DNA of 64,000 bases from Desulfatibacillum aliphaticivorans DSM 15576 (GTDB lineage: Bacteria > Desulfobacterota > Desulfobacteria > Desulfobacterales > Desulfatibacillaceae): the NCBI RefSeq assembly GCF_000429905.1, contig NZ_AUCT01000023.1, positions 1-64,000 of the forward strand, in the 5' to 3' direction. The stretch's first letter is position 1. Each line of letters opens with the position of its first letter. Made by a program: the position numbers and the translations under genes. The notes below the pieces were generated by a model. It was given only the letters and a program-made list of their open reading frames with translations, was not told the origin of the DNA and made no database searches. Below are positions 18,403 to 26,967 of this stretch, piece after piece.

Positions 18403-18728
18403 TAGCCCCAACCCGTCCGTCAAGACGCTTTTTCAAAATAAATCGCCGTAGGATCTTAAAAATGCACTCTCATCCGAAATTTTTCGGGACGTCGGAACGG
18501 CTTGTTAAAAAAAGATGAGGCTTCAAGCCTTGGGAATGCATCAATATGTTGCGCGGGAAAAGGCTTTGTGTTATGCCATTTTTCGCTGGGCGACTATTGA
18601 TTTTTCGGTGCACAAGGGCTATGGACCCGCCTGACCGCTTTTTGGGAAGACCTGCGGTTGGACGAATCATTGGCCGCAGCCGAAAGGCCGATAATCAACC
18701 GGCGGTCGGATTATACAATTCAGGAATT

Positions 18729-18816
18729 GCCCGGGTGGCGGAATAGGTAGACGCAAGGGACTTAAAATCCCTCGGTGCTGCGCACTGTACGAGTTCGATT
18801 CTCGTCCCGGGCACCA
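18729..18816 (+). tRNA. tRNA-Leu (anticodon UAA)
   Basis: A complete class II tRNA cloverleaf: acceptor GCCCGGG pairing with CCCGGGC, anticodon loop CTTAAAA with anticodon TAA at 18763-18765, a long variable arm (GGTGCTGCGCAC region), T-loop GTTCGATTC, and CCA encoded at 18814-18816. Its 3' half is the integration target of the island that follows: the segment from 18760 is repeated at 43147. Confidence 0.95.
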
Positions 18817-18931
18817 AAAATCCTTTATAATCCCGAACGGTTGCGATTTTTACCATCGCCGCAGCCAACCTGCGTGTTTTGCTCCAACCCCGAAATTGCG
18901 CCTAAATTGTGCCCGCAGCATTTTGCCAGGT
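18760..18931. repeat. Left attachment-site repeat (attL region)
   Basis: This 172-bp segment recurs at 43147-43318 with only four mismatches. The first 91 bp (18760-18850) are identical and cover the tRNA 3' half plus the first bases of the island. The left copy is joined to an intact tRNA and an intact integrase, the right copy to truncated ones. The recombination core most likely lies in the tRNA anticodon-to-T-arm portion. Confidence 0.88.
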
Positions 18932-19946
18932 ATTTCTCACGTAGTTCTGTAGCCATCAAAAGATCCCGTTCATCCACTATATTGTAGCGGTCAAAAACCG
19001 CCCGGGTCTTATGTCCTGACACCCGCATAGCCACATTTTCAGGGACTCCGGCCCTGACCATGTTTCGCACCGCAGTCCGTCTTAAATCGTGAAACAGTTT
19101 GTACGAGACCCCGGCTTCTTTCAGGGCGTTTTTCCAGGCAAATCTGATTTCCACTATTTTTCCGGTATGCCTTCGGTTTGGAAAAACATAAGGTAAAATG
19201 TTTATGTGTTTGGAGCGCTGCTTCCATTGGGTCTTAAAGATCTCAATCAGTTCCGGATCCAAAAACACCATGCGCCCGGCCTTGTTCTTGGTAGTCCCGA
19301 CTTCAAGCCGTGCGGTCCAGCGGTCTCGATCAACCTGCGCCCAGGTCAGACCGGCTATTTCCTGAAAGCGCCACCCATATTTGTATCCGAAGGTGACAAA
19401 GCCTTGAAGGTAGTCGGGAAGCGCATCTCGGACGCCCAAAAACTCATCATGCTCGAAAAAACCCGTTCGGACATTATCCTCTTGCAGCATTTTGATTTTT
19501 GGAACTCTATCCACTAACGGCGGCGTCTGTTCTGCGCCCAAGTTCAGCATTCTCTTTAATGCTGATAGCTCCCGATTGATGGTGGCGTTGGCCGCTCCTT
19601 CCTCCATCCGCTTTTCAATGTACTGATTGATGCGAGGGGTGGTTATGGCTGGCACAGAATCCCTGCCAAAACTGCGCTTCAGTTTTCGTACGCACAGGTC
19701 GGCTCTGGCCAAAGAGCGCTTTTTGTTGATTCGGTAGTCACGCAAAAAGTCTTCTGCCAAATCCTTGAAAAGCACCTTCTCAAAATGAACCCCGGGCGTC
19801 CTTCCATAGGCTATATCGGCCTCCCTTTTGGCAAGCAGTTCTTTGGCAATCATTTTCTTGCCGCTGCCCGAACTTTCCCGGACCATCTCTCCATTGTGGT
19901 AATACTTGATCCACCATGTTTTCCCCCTAAGGTATAAGGTTCCCAT
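18825..19946 (-). CDS. int: Tyrosine-type site-specific integrase
   Basis: Phage-type integrase of 373 residues. It has an N-terminal AP2-like arm-binding part (GTLYLRGKTWWIKYYHNGEM), a SAM-like core-binding domain and a catalytic domain with Arg in YGWRFQEIAGLTW, HDLRR (HxxR), SGHKTRAVFDRY with the third His and the nucleophile Tyr. All catalytic residues are present. GGAGG before ATG 19946 decides the start. Its 3' end lies 9 bp past the tRNA CCA, so the last codons are inside the attachment repeat, and a stub of a second copy remains at 43212-43318. Confidence 0.92.
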   Translation of the reverse strand: MGTLYLRGKTWWIKYYHNGEMVRESSGSGKKMIAKELLAKREADIAYGRTPGVHFEKVLFKDLAEDFLRDYRINKKRSLARADLCVRKLKRSFGRDSVPAITTPRINQYIEKRMEEGAANATINRELSALKRMLNLGAEQTPPLVDRVPKIKMLQEDNVRTGFFEHDEFLGVRDALPDYLQGFVTFGYKYGWRFQEIAGLTWAQVDRDRWTARLEVGTTKNKAGRMVFLDPELIEIFKTQWKQRSKHINILPYVFPNRRHTGKIVEIRFAWKNALKEAGVSYKLFHDLRRTAVRNMVRAGVPENVAMRVSGHKTRAVFDRYNIVDERDLLMATELREKYLAKCCGHNLGAISGLEQNTQVGCGDGKNRNRSGL

Positions 19947-20029
19947 ATATTCCTCCATCAAGAGCCTGGCGGGCGCAAGATGGATGCCGTAAGCATCTCA
20001 CATCCCGAGCCTGCAATCAAGGCTCCCGT

Positions 20030-20224
20030 TCAGTTGGCAACGTGCTTGTTCTGCTCGATAAACGCCTCAATGTCTCGTCTATCCAGCAACTGTTTGTTGC
20101 CCGCTGTGAGAACCGGCAGTTCTTTCCGCCATACACGGGTTCTCCAAAACCATAGGGTTGCTCCGTACTCTTTCACCACTTCCTTCAATGTCATCAAACG
20201 CGGTTCTTTGCTTTCAGTCGCCAT
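20030..20224 (-). CDS. Helix-turn-helix excisionase candidate (AlpA/MerR-like)
   Basis: A 64-residue protein with one winged-helix unit: MTLKEVVKEYGATLWFWRTR, then ELPVLTAGNKQLLDRRDIEAF. This is the pattern of excisionase/AlpA-type DNA-binding proteins, which direct excision and element gene expression. It is encoded directly upstream of the integrase on the same strand, the usual place for such a gene. No strong ribosome-binding site precedes ATG 20224. Confidence 0.7.
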   Translation of the reverse strand: MATESKEPRLMTLKEVVKEYGATLWFWRTRVWRKELPVLTAGNKQLLDRRDIEAFIEQNKHVAN

Positions 20225-20526
20225 TCATAATGCCTTCTCAAATTTGCGGCCGATCGAATCTCGGCATGGTGGAGTGCTGATTGTCTGCGCACCCGTGCAG
20301 TTGAATGGATTTGATTTGGAACTCCCCTACGCAAGGCTGCTGCCCCCCGGGCCCCCGGGTCATCCGCCATAACGCCTGCGGCTGACAAAGCCTAAAAACT
20401 TTGAAAAATCCCATGCACACCAGGTTGATAGGGGGGGAGGGAGTCCCAGTCCTGGGGTTTTTGTCCTGGTGCATGATTTTGTCCAAGGGCAGGCATGGGC
20501 CCGCCCATAGTCGATATATGTGACGC
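20225..20526. other. Non-coding segment conserved at both ends of the island
   Basis: No supported gene. About 260 bp from roughly 20195 onward are similar to 43328-43590: both contain the block GATTGTCTGCGCACCCGTGC, then TCATCCGCCATAAC and a poly-G tract ending in GGAGGGAGTCCC. Minus-strand frames through it encode small Arg/Ala-rich peptides in both copies, but their base composition and lack of start sites argue against genes. Confidence 0.6.
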
Positions 20527-21117
20527 CTATATCTCATTGGCATAGATGCTCCTCACTTCCTCCGGCTGGATGCAGAGGTAATCCAGGGTTTGCTTCTGGG
20601 AACTGTGGTTGAAAGCCACCATCAATTCCGGAAGCCCGACTCCAAACCGAACCCGTTGCTGATATCCAAAAGTCTTGCGCAGGGTGTGGCTTCCATAATT
20701 GCCCTTCAGGTTGATGGCCCTGCACCAGCCCTTCACCAGCCGATTTACGGACGGCACCGTCAATGGGCCTCGTTGCCCGGTAAAGAGAAGGTCACCATCT
20801 TCCATGGGCCTGGATTCCAGCAACTGGGTGATGGCCGTGATGCAGGCCTTGTTCAAGGAAATCCTCCTGGGCTTGCCGGTCTTCTTCTCGTTGATTTCGA
20901 TCTCGTCCAAAGGTTTCAGCCCACGTACCTGGCCTGCACGGATTCGGAGAAGGTCGCTGGCCCGTAAGTTGGTATTGATCCCCAGGGTGAACAGGGCCAG
21001 GTCCCGGGGCTTGTTCGCCAGCAGGGTCTTGATGGCTTTGATGTCCTTTTCCTTGCGAATGGGCTCCACCTTGATTTTTGATCCCTTGACCGGATGATTC
21101 GGGTTTCTTGGGCTCAT
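20527..21117 (-). CDS. Second tyrosine recombinase, catalytic domain only
   Basis: A 196-residue protein consisting almost only of a tyrosine recombinase catalytic domain: Arg in NTNLRASDLLRI, the beta-strand Lys region INEKKTGKPRRI, HTLRKTFGY (HxxR), and FNHSSQKQTLDYLCI with the third His and candidate nucleophile Tyr. It lacks the arm- and core-binding domains of the first integrase. GAGGG precedes ATG 21117. Directly upstream is a perfect 16-bp inverted repeat (21136-21174). It may act in resolution, inversion or copy control instead of integration. Confidence 0.8.
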   Translation of the reverse strand: MSPRNPNHPVKGSKIKVEPIRKEKDIKAIKTLLANKPRDLALFTLGINTNLRASDLLRIRAGQVRGLKPLDEIEINEKKTGKPRRISLNKACITAITQLLESRPMEDGDLLFTGQRGPLTVPSVNRLVKGWCRAINLKGNYGSHTLRKTFGYQQRVRFGVGLPELMVAFNHSSQKQTLDYLCIQPEEVRSIYANEI

Positions 21118-21135
21118 GATTTTGACCCTCATTTG

Positions 21136-21174
21136 TTGTTAAGTTTTATATTTAAAATATATAAAACTTAACAA
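21136..21174. repeat. Perfect 16-bp inverted repeat upstream of the second recombinase
   Basis: TTGTTAAGTTTTATAT (21136-21151) and ATATAAAACTTAACAA (21159-21174) with a 7-nt spacer. It lies 19 bp upstream of the recombinase start and shares the core CTTGTTAA/TTAACAAG with the repeat at 21267-21296. It may be an operator or a recombination site; no T-run follows, so not a terminator. Confidence 0.75.
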
Positions 21175-21266
21175 GTAATCAAGGCCTATTTCTATAGCTT
21201 CTCTGGGTTTTTGGGGATAACCACTCAATATTGTTTCTTATTGTCATCATTTTTAGTGCCTGAATT

Positions 21267-21296
21267 CTTGTTAACTTTTATGATAAAGTTAACAAG
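21267..21296. repeat. Perfect 12-bp inverted repeat next to the helicase-like gene
   Basis: CTTGTTAACTTT (21267-21278) and AAAGTTAACAAG (21285-21296) with a 6-nt spacer TATGAT. It is just past the stop of the helicase-like gene. The core TTGTTAA is shared with the other repeat 100 bp away, suggesting one protein binds both. Confidence 0.75.
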
Positions 21297-21304
21297 TTTG
21301 ATTT

Positions 21305-22825
21305 TCATTTTTCGTCTTTTTCCAGGGTCGTTTCATGAGCCAGGCCCATGGATCTGTAATATTTTACCCGCTGCCTCAAAGAGTTCATAAGCACCTTGAG
21401 CGGATCCCGATAGTCGTGGATCACCAGCTGATCGTTCTTGGGCGCCGCCTTCATCAGGGCGCCCATGGCCTGGAACAGGTGGTCGCCGTATTTGATGGGA
21501 GACGCCACAAACAAATGATTGGTCCGGTTGGTTTCCAATTTGTGGATGCTCTTTTGGATTGTGATGATGACCTGCAGGTTCCCTTGGCCATATTTTCGCT
21601 GGACTGATTCAATCTGCGATCTGGGAGTTCTTCCCTTGACAATGGCCGCCTTGGCGAACCTGGCTTCCAGCAAATCCTTCAAAGTTTGGGCGTGTTCAAT
21701 CCGGTCGCAGACCACCAGGGTTCGTGCCTGAGGGTTTGCAATGCACTCCAGGATGTCCGTAACGACCAAATCGTTTCTGGTTTGATCCTGGATTAGAGCG
21801 GTGGTGAGTTCTCCATAGTTATCCAGAAAATCAAACTGGAAATCCGTAGGCCTCACCACAAGGATGAGGTTTCCCGTCCCCTCTCCCCCGGTTTTGGAAG
21901 GACACTTAAGCTCGCAAAGCAAAGGGCCCAGGCAGGCCTTCATAGGGCCGTCCAGACCGTCCAGGCGCTTGTCAGAACGTCCCAAACCCAACAGGTAAGC
22001 CGACTCCATGGGTATGACGGCATCCGTGAAGATCTTCAAATTGGCCCGTTCGCATTGATCCACAATCACCATGCCGGCCTGGCTCTTGAGATTGTCCACA
22101 TGCCTGTACAAAGTCCGGTCTATGGCGATGGCGATTCCCTCGCCAAAATCCTGGCGTCCGTCTCCCAGCATCCCAACCTGGCTGCCGTGGATATTCAAAA
22201 ACCGGCATGCCGCTTCCTTCCACTGGTACATCCTGGCTTTGGTCTTGACGATCACCAGGGCGTCCACGTTTCGGGCGGCCGCCAGCTTTAGCGCCAAAAC
22301 CTTTTTGCCCGATCCCCTGGGCCCGGCCACTATGCCGAACCGCCTATTACGTATGGCTTCCAAGGCCTCAATTTGGTCCGGGTTGAGACTTCCTTTGAAT
22401 TTCAAACAAAAGGATTGGGGACGCACAGTCCGATTCTGGATCTCGAACTGCACCCTGTTTGCGTGAAAGATCCTAATCAGTTCGTGCATGAAGCCCCTGG
22501 CCAAGATCAGCTTGCCATCCTGGTTCCAGGCGTATTGGAGATACCGGGTGGTTCCTGGCTTGATGCGCCCAAACCGAGCCTCGTGAAAGTACCGTGGATT
22601 GTCAAAGGTCAGGCGCTTCATGATTTCCTCGTGAACCTTGATAGGCAAGGCCCTGGCTTCCATTTCAATCACATTGCCCAAGGCCACAGTCACGGGTCCT
22701 GACGGAGCCTGCTCCTCCGGAAGAGACTCCAATGCCGCCTTTGCCTGGGCCTCCATGGCTTGCGCCGCTTCCTCGGCTTTCTTCCTGGCCTCAATTTCCT
22801 GAATCAAATTTTCTAAGAATGACAT
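21305..22825 (-). CDS. SF2 helicase-like protein with altered ATPase motifs
   Basis: A 506-residue protein with a layout like XPB/UvsW-type SF2 helicases. An N-terminal coiled coil (1-45) is followed by a damage-recognition-like part and the sequence LNPDQIEALEAIRNRRFGIVAG. Motif I reads GPRGSGKK (about 167-174), where Thr/Ser after Lys is replaced by Lys. Motif II reads IVDQCERA instead of DExH. Motif III/VI-like segments (LVVCDRIEHAQTL, VIITIQKSIHKLETNRTNHL) are recognisable. It may be a weak or inactive ATPase serving replication or regulation of the island. The next gene upstream is the primase-helicase, 350 bp away. Confidence 0.6.
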   Translation of the reverse strand: MSFLENLIQEIEARKKAEEAAQAMEAQAKAALESLPEEQAPSGPVTVALGNVIEMEARALPIKVHEEIMKRLTFDNPRYFHEARFGRIKPGTTRYLQYAWNQDGKLILARGFMHELIRIFHANRVQFEIQNRTVRPQSFCLKFKGSLNPDQIEALEAIRNRRFGIVAGPRGSGKKVLALKLAAARNVDALVIVKTKARMYQWKEAACRFLNIHGSQVGMLGDGRQDFGEGIAIAIDRTLYRHVDNLKSQAGMVIVDQCERANLKIFTDAVIPMESAYLLGLGRSDKRLDGLDGPMKACLGPLLCELKCPSKTGGEGTGNLILVVRPTDFQFDFLDNYGELTTALIQDQTRNDLVVTDILECIANPQARTLVVCDRIEHAQTLKDLLEARFAKAAIVKGRTPRSQIESVQRKYGQGNLQVIITIQKSIHKLETNRTNHLFVASPIKYGDHLFQAMGALMKAAPKNDQLVIHDYRDPLKVLMNSLRQRVKYYRSMGLAHETTLEKDEK

Positions 22826-22837
22826 ATATGCCCCCAG

Positions 22838-23180
22838 CTCCTAACATGTACGACAGCTCTAACAGACATAGCCGCAAGGAAGTAATTGGATAACATTTTG
22901 AAATCAAAGAAATTATTTCTTATATCTAACAATCTAACGCCATTTTCCAAAAACAATACCAATGGCAACCCTCTATTCAATGGCTTTATAATGGACATAG
23001 GATTCATGCTTCTTTTTTTCGTATAGGTTGTTTTTATATTTTGGCGTCATATGTGTTGGATTGAATTCCCTTTCTATATATAATATATTAATATTATTAA
23101 TAAAAATATATATAAAAGAAGGGTTTTTAATCTAACGTTCACTCTAACAAGCCCCTGATCAACGATGTTAGCTTGTTAGA
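22838..23180. repeat. AT-rich region with iterated TCTAAC hexamers, possible replication origin
   Basis: The 350-bp gap between the helicase-like gene and the primase-helicase is AT-rich with a very AT-rich core (23075-23125). TCTAAC occurs at 22858, 22925, 22933, 23131 and 23143, a variant (TCCTAAC) ends at 22845, and an inverted copy is at 23175-23180. Two pairs are spaced 8 and 12 bp. Iteron clusters beside an AT-rich tract and a primase gene are typical of replication origins; operator sites are the alternative. Confidence 0.45.
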
Positions 23181-25941
23181 TGGACGCCTCCTCATCCGAG
23201 CTCAAAGGGTTGGGATCCAGGCCAAAAAGCCCCCAGGGAATTACGTATCCCCTTTGCTGGCGCCTGGCTATGACGCGAAATCGCGCTTTTACGCCTTCCA
23301 CTCTCTTTAGAATGGGACCGATGCTCAGCTTGTGCCATTTGGTGTCCTTCAGGAGTTTGTTGGCCACAACCGTGTGATGAAGAAAAACGCCGTCCTCGCA
23401 GCGTTTGACGCCGCATGCTTCCAAGACATCCTTATTCATAGAATACAAAGGTTCCGCCAAGGCCTGGCTAACGGTTCTTTCTGTTCGAATGATGCGTGTA
23501 TAGCCGTTTGGGTCGGATTGCTCTTGAGCGACTTGAACGACGGACGTCAAAATATCCTCCACCAGACTTTCCTCATCCTCCAAAGGCGTCTCATCTTCGT
23601 TTTGCTTCCATTCTTCCAAATAGTTTTTTACCATGTATTGCAAACACTGCTTTGGATTGGAATCGCTCACGGCCAGCATGGAGTAGGGGACGGCCACGCT
23701 TTCAGCAAAACGGTTGTCAACGCCTTCAAAACGTCCAATCTCAGCCACGGCCTTTTTGGCTTTTTGAATAGCCCATAACGCGTAGGCAACCATGTCCGTT
23801 CTTACTTCTTCCAATTCGCGCCAATCCGGAATCTTCGGTTTTCTGGCCGGGTCCTTTTTTGTGCAAATGGAGAGAAAGCGGGAATTGTCCGCAGCTCTGG
23901 GCAGGCTTTTTTCGATGCTCGCCAGAAGCACCATGTGCCTGGACTGAAAAGAAACCGCCTGCTGATGCGTTGTGCCTTTGTAGGTTGTCCCTCCCCGGCC
24001 TGCGCTTCTGAAGATCTCGATCAGCCTCTCTCTGGATTGGGACTGTTCAAATTCATCGATCATGCAAAGCCGGGAGTCATTGCCCACGCTTTGCCTGAAT
24101 CCCGCTTCCGTAAGAGACTGGCCCTCATGGCGCAACGAGAGCCTGCCGCCAAGGGCCTCAAAGAATTGTATAAGGCTGGTTTTTCCGCTTCCCTGGGGGC
24201 CGGTCACCCACAAATGAGGCCGCCATTTCCATGAGGTCTGGACAACCTGAGCAAGAGACCATCCAGCAGCTAAGATATGGTCCTGATTTTTTTCAAAACC
24301 CCATTGACTAAACAGATTTGCCAGGCGGGTCAGGATCTGGTTGCCTTTATCGGTATCCATAGACGCGGTTTTATTCTTTACTTTTTCAAAATCAATCCAC
24401 TCCCAGCCTTTTTGGATTTCTATGACCTTGCCGTCCGATAGGGGGATGTCCTGATACTGAAATCTTCCGCCTTCCCATGTGTAAATGTTCGAGCCATTTA
24501 CAACCAAAAGGATATCGCCGCCGATGTAATGCACCCCCTGGCCGATCATTTTAAGGTCTCCTAACTGAGTTTTGTTTGCCCGAAGAATGATCTGCCTCTT
24601 CAAATGATCAAAGTAAATCTTGCCCTCCGCTTGTTTGCGGGACACTGCGCCCGCCACTTCTTCCCCCCCGATCTGAATCATTTGGTCGTACCGCAGGTCC
24701 CGGAGGCCCACCGTGTACACCTTGCCGCTAACCCGGCTCCACATAACGATGCGCGATAGCTTGTCCTCTCCCAAGACTTCGAAAGACTTGAAAGCAGCTA
24801 ATAGATCCATAGGTGAGTCTTGTTTGCTTGAGGCTGGTTGCAAAATTTTTGCGGAATCAATCAGGCATTGAAAGGCGTCCTCAGGATTTTCAGAAGAGCG
24901 AAGATACTCGTCAATATCCTTGTGAGGAGAAGGGATTTCCAGCTTGAAGGCCTGGCCGTTCGCAGCATGGATGGCGGCTGCAAACCTGCGGGTGTATTTA
25001 TCCCCGGCCTGGTCATTGTCAAACGCCAGGTAAAAGGTCCAGCCTTGGCAGTTTTCTTTGATGTGTTTCGAAGGGGCGGTGGTGTTGGCGTTGCCGTTAG
25101 TTGCAATCACCCGGGGCCATTTGCCTTTGTCCACCACAGACAAATAATCGTTCTCGCCTTCCACGATCACCACTGGCCCTTTGCTTGTCAGGCAGTCCTG
25201 TCCAAGACATACATACCCGGGATCTTTGAATTCCTTGTTGAGTTGGTATTTGAGCTTGCCGGCGGGATCCTTGAAGGTGAAAAAGCGAACCTCCCCGTTT
25301 CCAAAATGGGGAAACACATAGGCGCCCTGCGGGATGACCAGGCGAACGCCATTGTCTTTGGGCTTAACAAGACCGACGCCCTTCAAATCCTCCACGGTAT
25401 ATCCCAAGGATTTGGCATGCTTGATTAGGTTTCCGGAGGCGTATCCAACTTGACATACATTGAGGATTTCTGAGGAGTGCTTCCTTTTGGACGTCAGATA
25501 TTCTAGTCCCTTGGGATTGGAAAAAAGCTGGGCATGATAAAACTCGGCGGCCATGCGACGGATTTCAAAGGCCCTGGCTTGCTCTAATTTGGGAATCATG
25601 GAGTCGTTCTTGTTTTCTGCTTTGGACGGTCTGAATGGCGGTTTAGATGTGTTGGCGTCAATGTTGTACTTTCCAGCCAGGCGTTTAGCGGCGTCTCCCG
25701 GGCTTTCATGGCCATGAATGATCTGCTCTGCATTGATGACATCGCCGGTTATTGTGCAGGAAAAACAATGAAAGGTGTGGTCCGAGTAAAGGGTCAGGCA
25801 ATCGTTGTGACCGCAGGCAAAACATGGGTTGACCCGTTTGGTTCCATCCCCGACCGGCTTGATCTGGCATTGGACTTCCGCCGCAAGGTAGCTTTCCAAC
25901 GGGATTGCTTGTTTCAGGCGATCAAACAACGAATTATCCAT
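23176..25941 (-). CDS. Primase-helicase (CHC2 zinc finger, TOPRIM, AAA+ helicase)
   Basis: A 921-residue replication protein. Residues about 40-65 form a zinc finger (CFACGHNDCLTLYSDHTFHC), residues about 255-340 a TOPRIM fold (VVIVEGENDYLS, YLAFDNDQAGDK), and the C-terminal half a helicase with Walker A GPQGSGKTS near 578 and Walker B CMIDEFEQ. The arrangement matches primase-helicases of plasmids, phages and P4-like satellites that initiate their own replication. GGGAAAAAAGT precedes ATG 25941. It shows the island can probably replicate after excision. Confidence 0.88.
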   Translation of the reverse strand: MDNSLFDRLKQAIPLESYLAAEVQCQIKPVGDGTKRVNPCFACGHNDCLTLYSDHTFHCFSCTITGDVINAEQIIHGHESPGDAAKRLAGKYNIDANTSKPPFRPSKAENKNDSMIPKLEQARAFEIRRMAAEFYHAQLFSNPKGLEYLTSKRKHSSEILNVCQVGYASGNLIKHAKSLGYTVEDLKGVGLVKPKDNGVRLVIPQGAYVFPHFGNGEVRFFTFKDPAGKLKYQLNKEFKDPGYVCLGQDCLTSKGPVVIVEGENDYLSVVDKGKWPRVIATNGNANTTAPSKHIKENCQGWTFYLAFDNDQAGDKYTRRFAAAIHAANGQAFKLEIPSPHKDIDEYLRSSENPEDAFQCLIDSAKILQPASSKQDSPMDLLAAFKSFEVLGEDKLSRIVMWSRVSGKVYTVGLRDLRYDQMIQIGGEEVAGAVSRKQAEGKIYFDHLKRQIILRANKTQLGDLKMIGQGVHYIGGDILLVVNGSNIYTWEGGRFQYQDIPLSDGKVIEIQKGWEWIDFEKVKNKTASMDTDKGNQILTRLANLFSQWGFEKNQDHILAAGWSLAQVVQTSWKWRPHLWVTGPQGSGKTSLIQFFEALGGRLSLRHEGQSLTEAGFRQSVGNDSRLCMIDEFEQSQSRERLIEIFRSAGRGGTTYKGTTHQQAVSFQSRHMVLLASIEKSLPRAADNSRFLSICTKKDPARKPKIPDWRELEEVRTDMVAYALWAIQKAKKAVAEIGRFEGVDNRFAESVAVPYSMLAVSDSNPKQCLQYMVKNYLEEWKQNEDETPLEDEESLVEDILTSVVQVAQEQSDPNGYTRIIRTERTVSQALAEPLYSMNKDVLEACGVKRCEDGVFLHHTVVANKLLKDTKWHKLSIGPILKRVEGVKARFRVIARRQQRGYVIPWGLFGLDPNPLSSDEEASI

Positions 25942-25953
25942 ACTTTTTTCCCT

Positions 25954-26214
25954 TTAAGCTGCACTGAAATATTTGATGCCAAAATCCGCGAAAACGATCT
26001 TTTTCCGCCAAAATCCTCTACACGAGGCATGTCTCTCGGGCTTTTCGCCCCAATGACCGCCTTTCCCGCCCCAGAACGCGTGGTCCGGCGGCTTTGGGGG
26101 CGGTTTATTTGTTTTGTTAGGTGTCTCAGAAAGATCGATTCTAAAGGGATCTTTCTTTACAAAATTATTCAGGGGGATGGGGATGTAACCCACATAGACG
26201 ATTATGTCATTCAT
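25954..26214 (-). CDS. Small hypothetical protein upstream of the primase
   Basis: An 86-codon frame, 12 bp upstream of the primase gene on the same strand. The peptide (MNDIIVYVGYIPIPLNNFVK start, then Lys/Pro-rich and Gly/Trp/His-rich) matches no family I recognise. The nearest GGAG is about 14 bases before ATG 26214, which is far. It fills an otherwise empty gap between two genes of the same operon direction, which mildly supports it. Confidence 0.35.
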   Translation of the reverse strand: MNDIIVYVGYIPIPLNNFVKKDPFRIDLSETPNKTNKPPPKPPDHAFWGGKGGHWGEKPERHASCRGFWRKKIVFADFGIKYFSAA

Positions 26215-26280
26215 AGAAATTAAAACTCCATGGCCTAAATATCATTTATCAGTGACATTTGATAACTTGATTGAAAAAAA

Positions 26281-26844
26281 TTAACTGGATTGGATAGAGC
26301 GTTTTTCTGGGGTCTCATTGGCCCAATTATCGAGATTAACGCCCGCCATTTCCATAGCTTGTTTTTTTATACGGCCTATAAACAGAATTGAAAAACCGAT
26401 AACAGCTTCGGTTTCTGAAAACGGTTGAACAAGATTTTCTAACCCTGCAAAGTCCTTACCCTTTTCTTTAGTCATGACAATCAATTGATTGCCGCCTCCC
26501 ATTGACGATGCGTTGATGCTCATGACATATAACATCTCTTTGGAATTTCCATAAGAGGGATCTGTGTAAAAATCTTTGAATCCACTTGGCGTTTCTCCCA
26601 AGTCGTCTTGACGAAGAAGAAGAAACATGGACTGCAATTGGGTTAATTTAATATTGTAGTCCTTCGCCAAAATTTTAACCATAGCAAACTCCAATAGATT
26701 GCGCTCGGAATAGAGCCTGGCGATACCTTTCCCTGAGGCAGCCCTCACATCTGGAAAAACTATTCCCTGGTCTGTCCAGAGTTGAATAGTTCTAATGGGC
26801 AGATTAAGTTTTTCGGCGATTTCCCGTTTTGTAAGTTCAAGCAT
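26281..26844 (-). CDS. MerR-like transcriptional regulator
   Basis: A 187-residue protein with an N-terminal MerR-type winged helix: LTKREIAEKLNLPIRTIQLW, TDQGIVFPDV, then RLYSERNLLEFAMVKIL. The rest is not a known ligand domain; there is no cysteine metal site. AAGGAG six bases before ATG 26844 gives a firm start. It lies between the replication genes and CRISPR array 1, on the same strand as both, and the array transcript would run into its promoter. A GTTACCAATGATAAC inverted motif lies just upstream of its ribosome-binding site. It could regulate replication, excision or the CRISPR locus. Confidence 0.75.
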   Translation of the reverse strand: MLELTKREIAEKLNLPIRTIQLWTDQGIVFPDVRAASGKGIARLYSERNLLEFAMVKILAKDYNIKLTQLQSMFLLLRQDDLGETPSGFKDFYTDPSYGNSKEMLYVMSINASSMGGGNQLIVMTKEKGKDFAGLENLVQPFSETEAVIGFSILFIGRIKKQAMEMAGVNLDNWANETPEKRSIQSS

Positions 26845-26967
26845 TGACCGCTCCTTTCTGTTACCAATGATAACTGATAATACAGAATGCTATAACACAT
26901 TGTCAACTATTTTTTCATGGTTCCAAAAGCAGTTCTTTTTATACCCTATAAAGATTCTGAAATCTTG

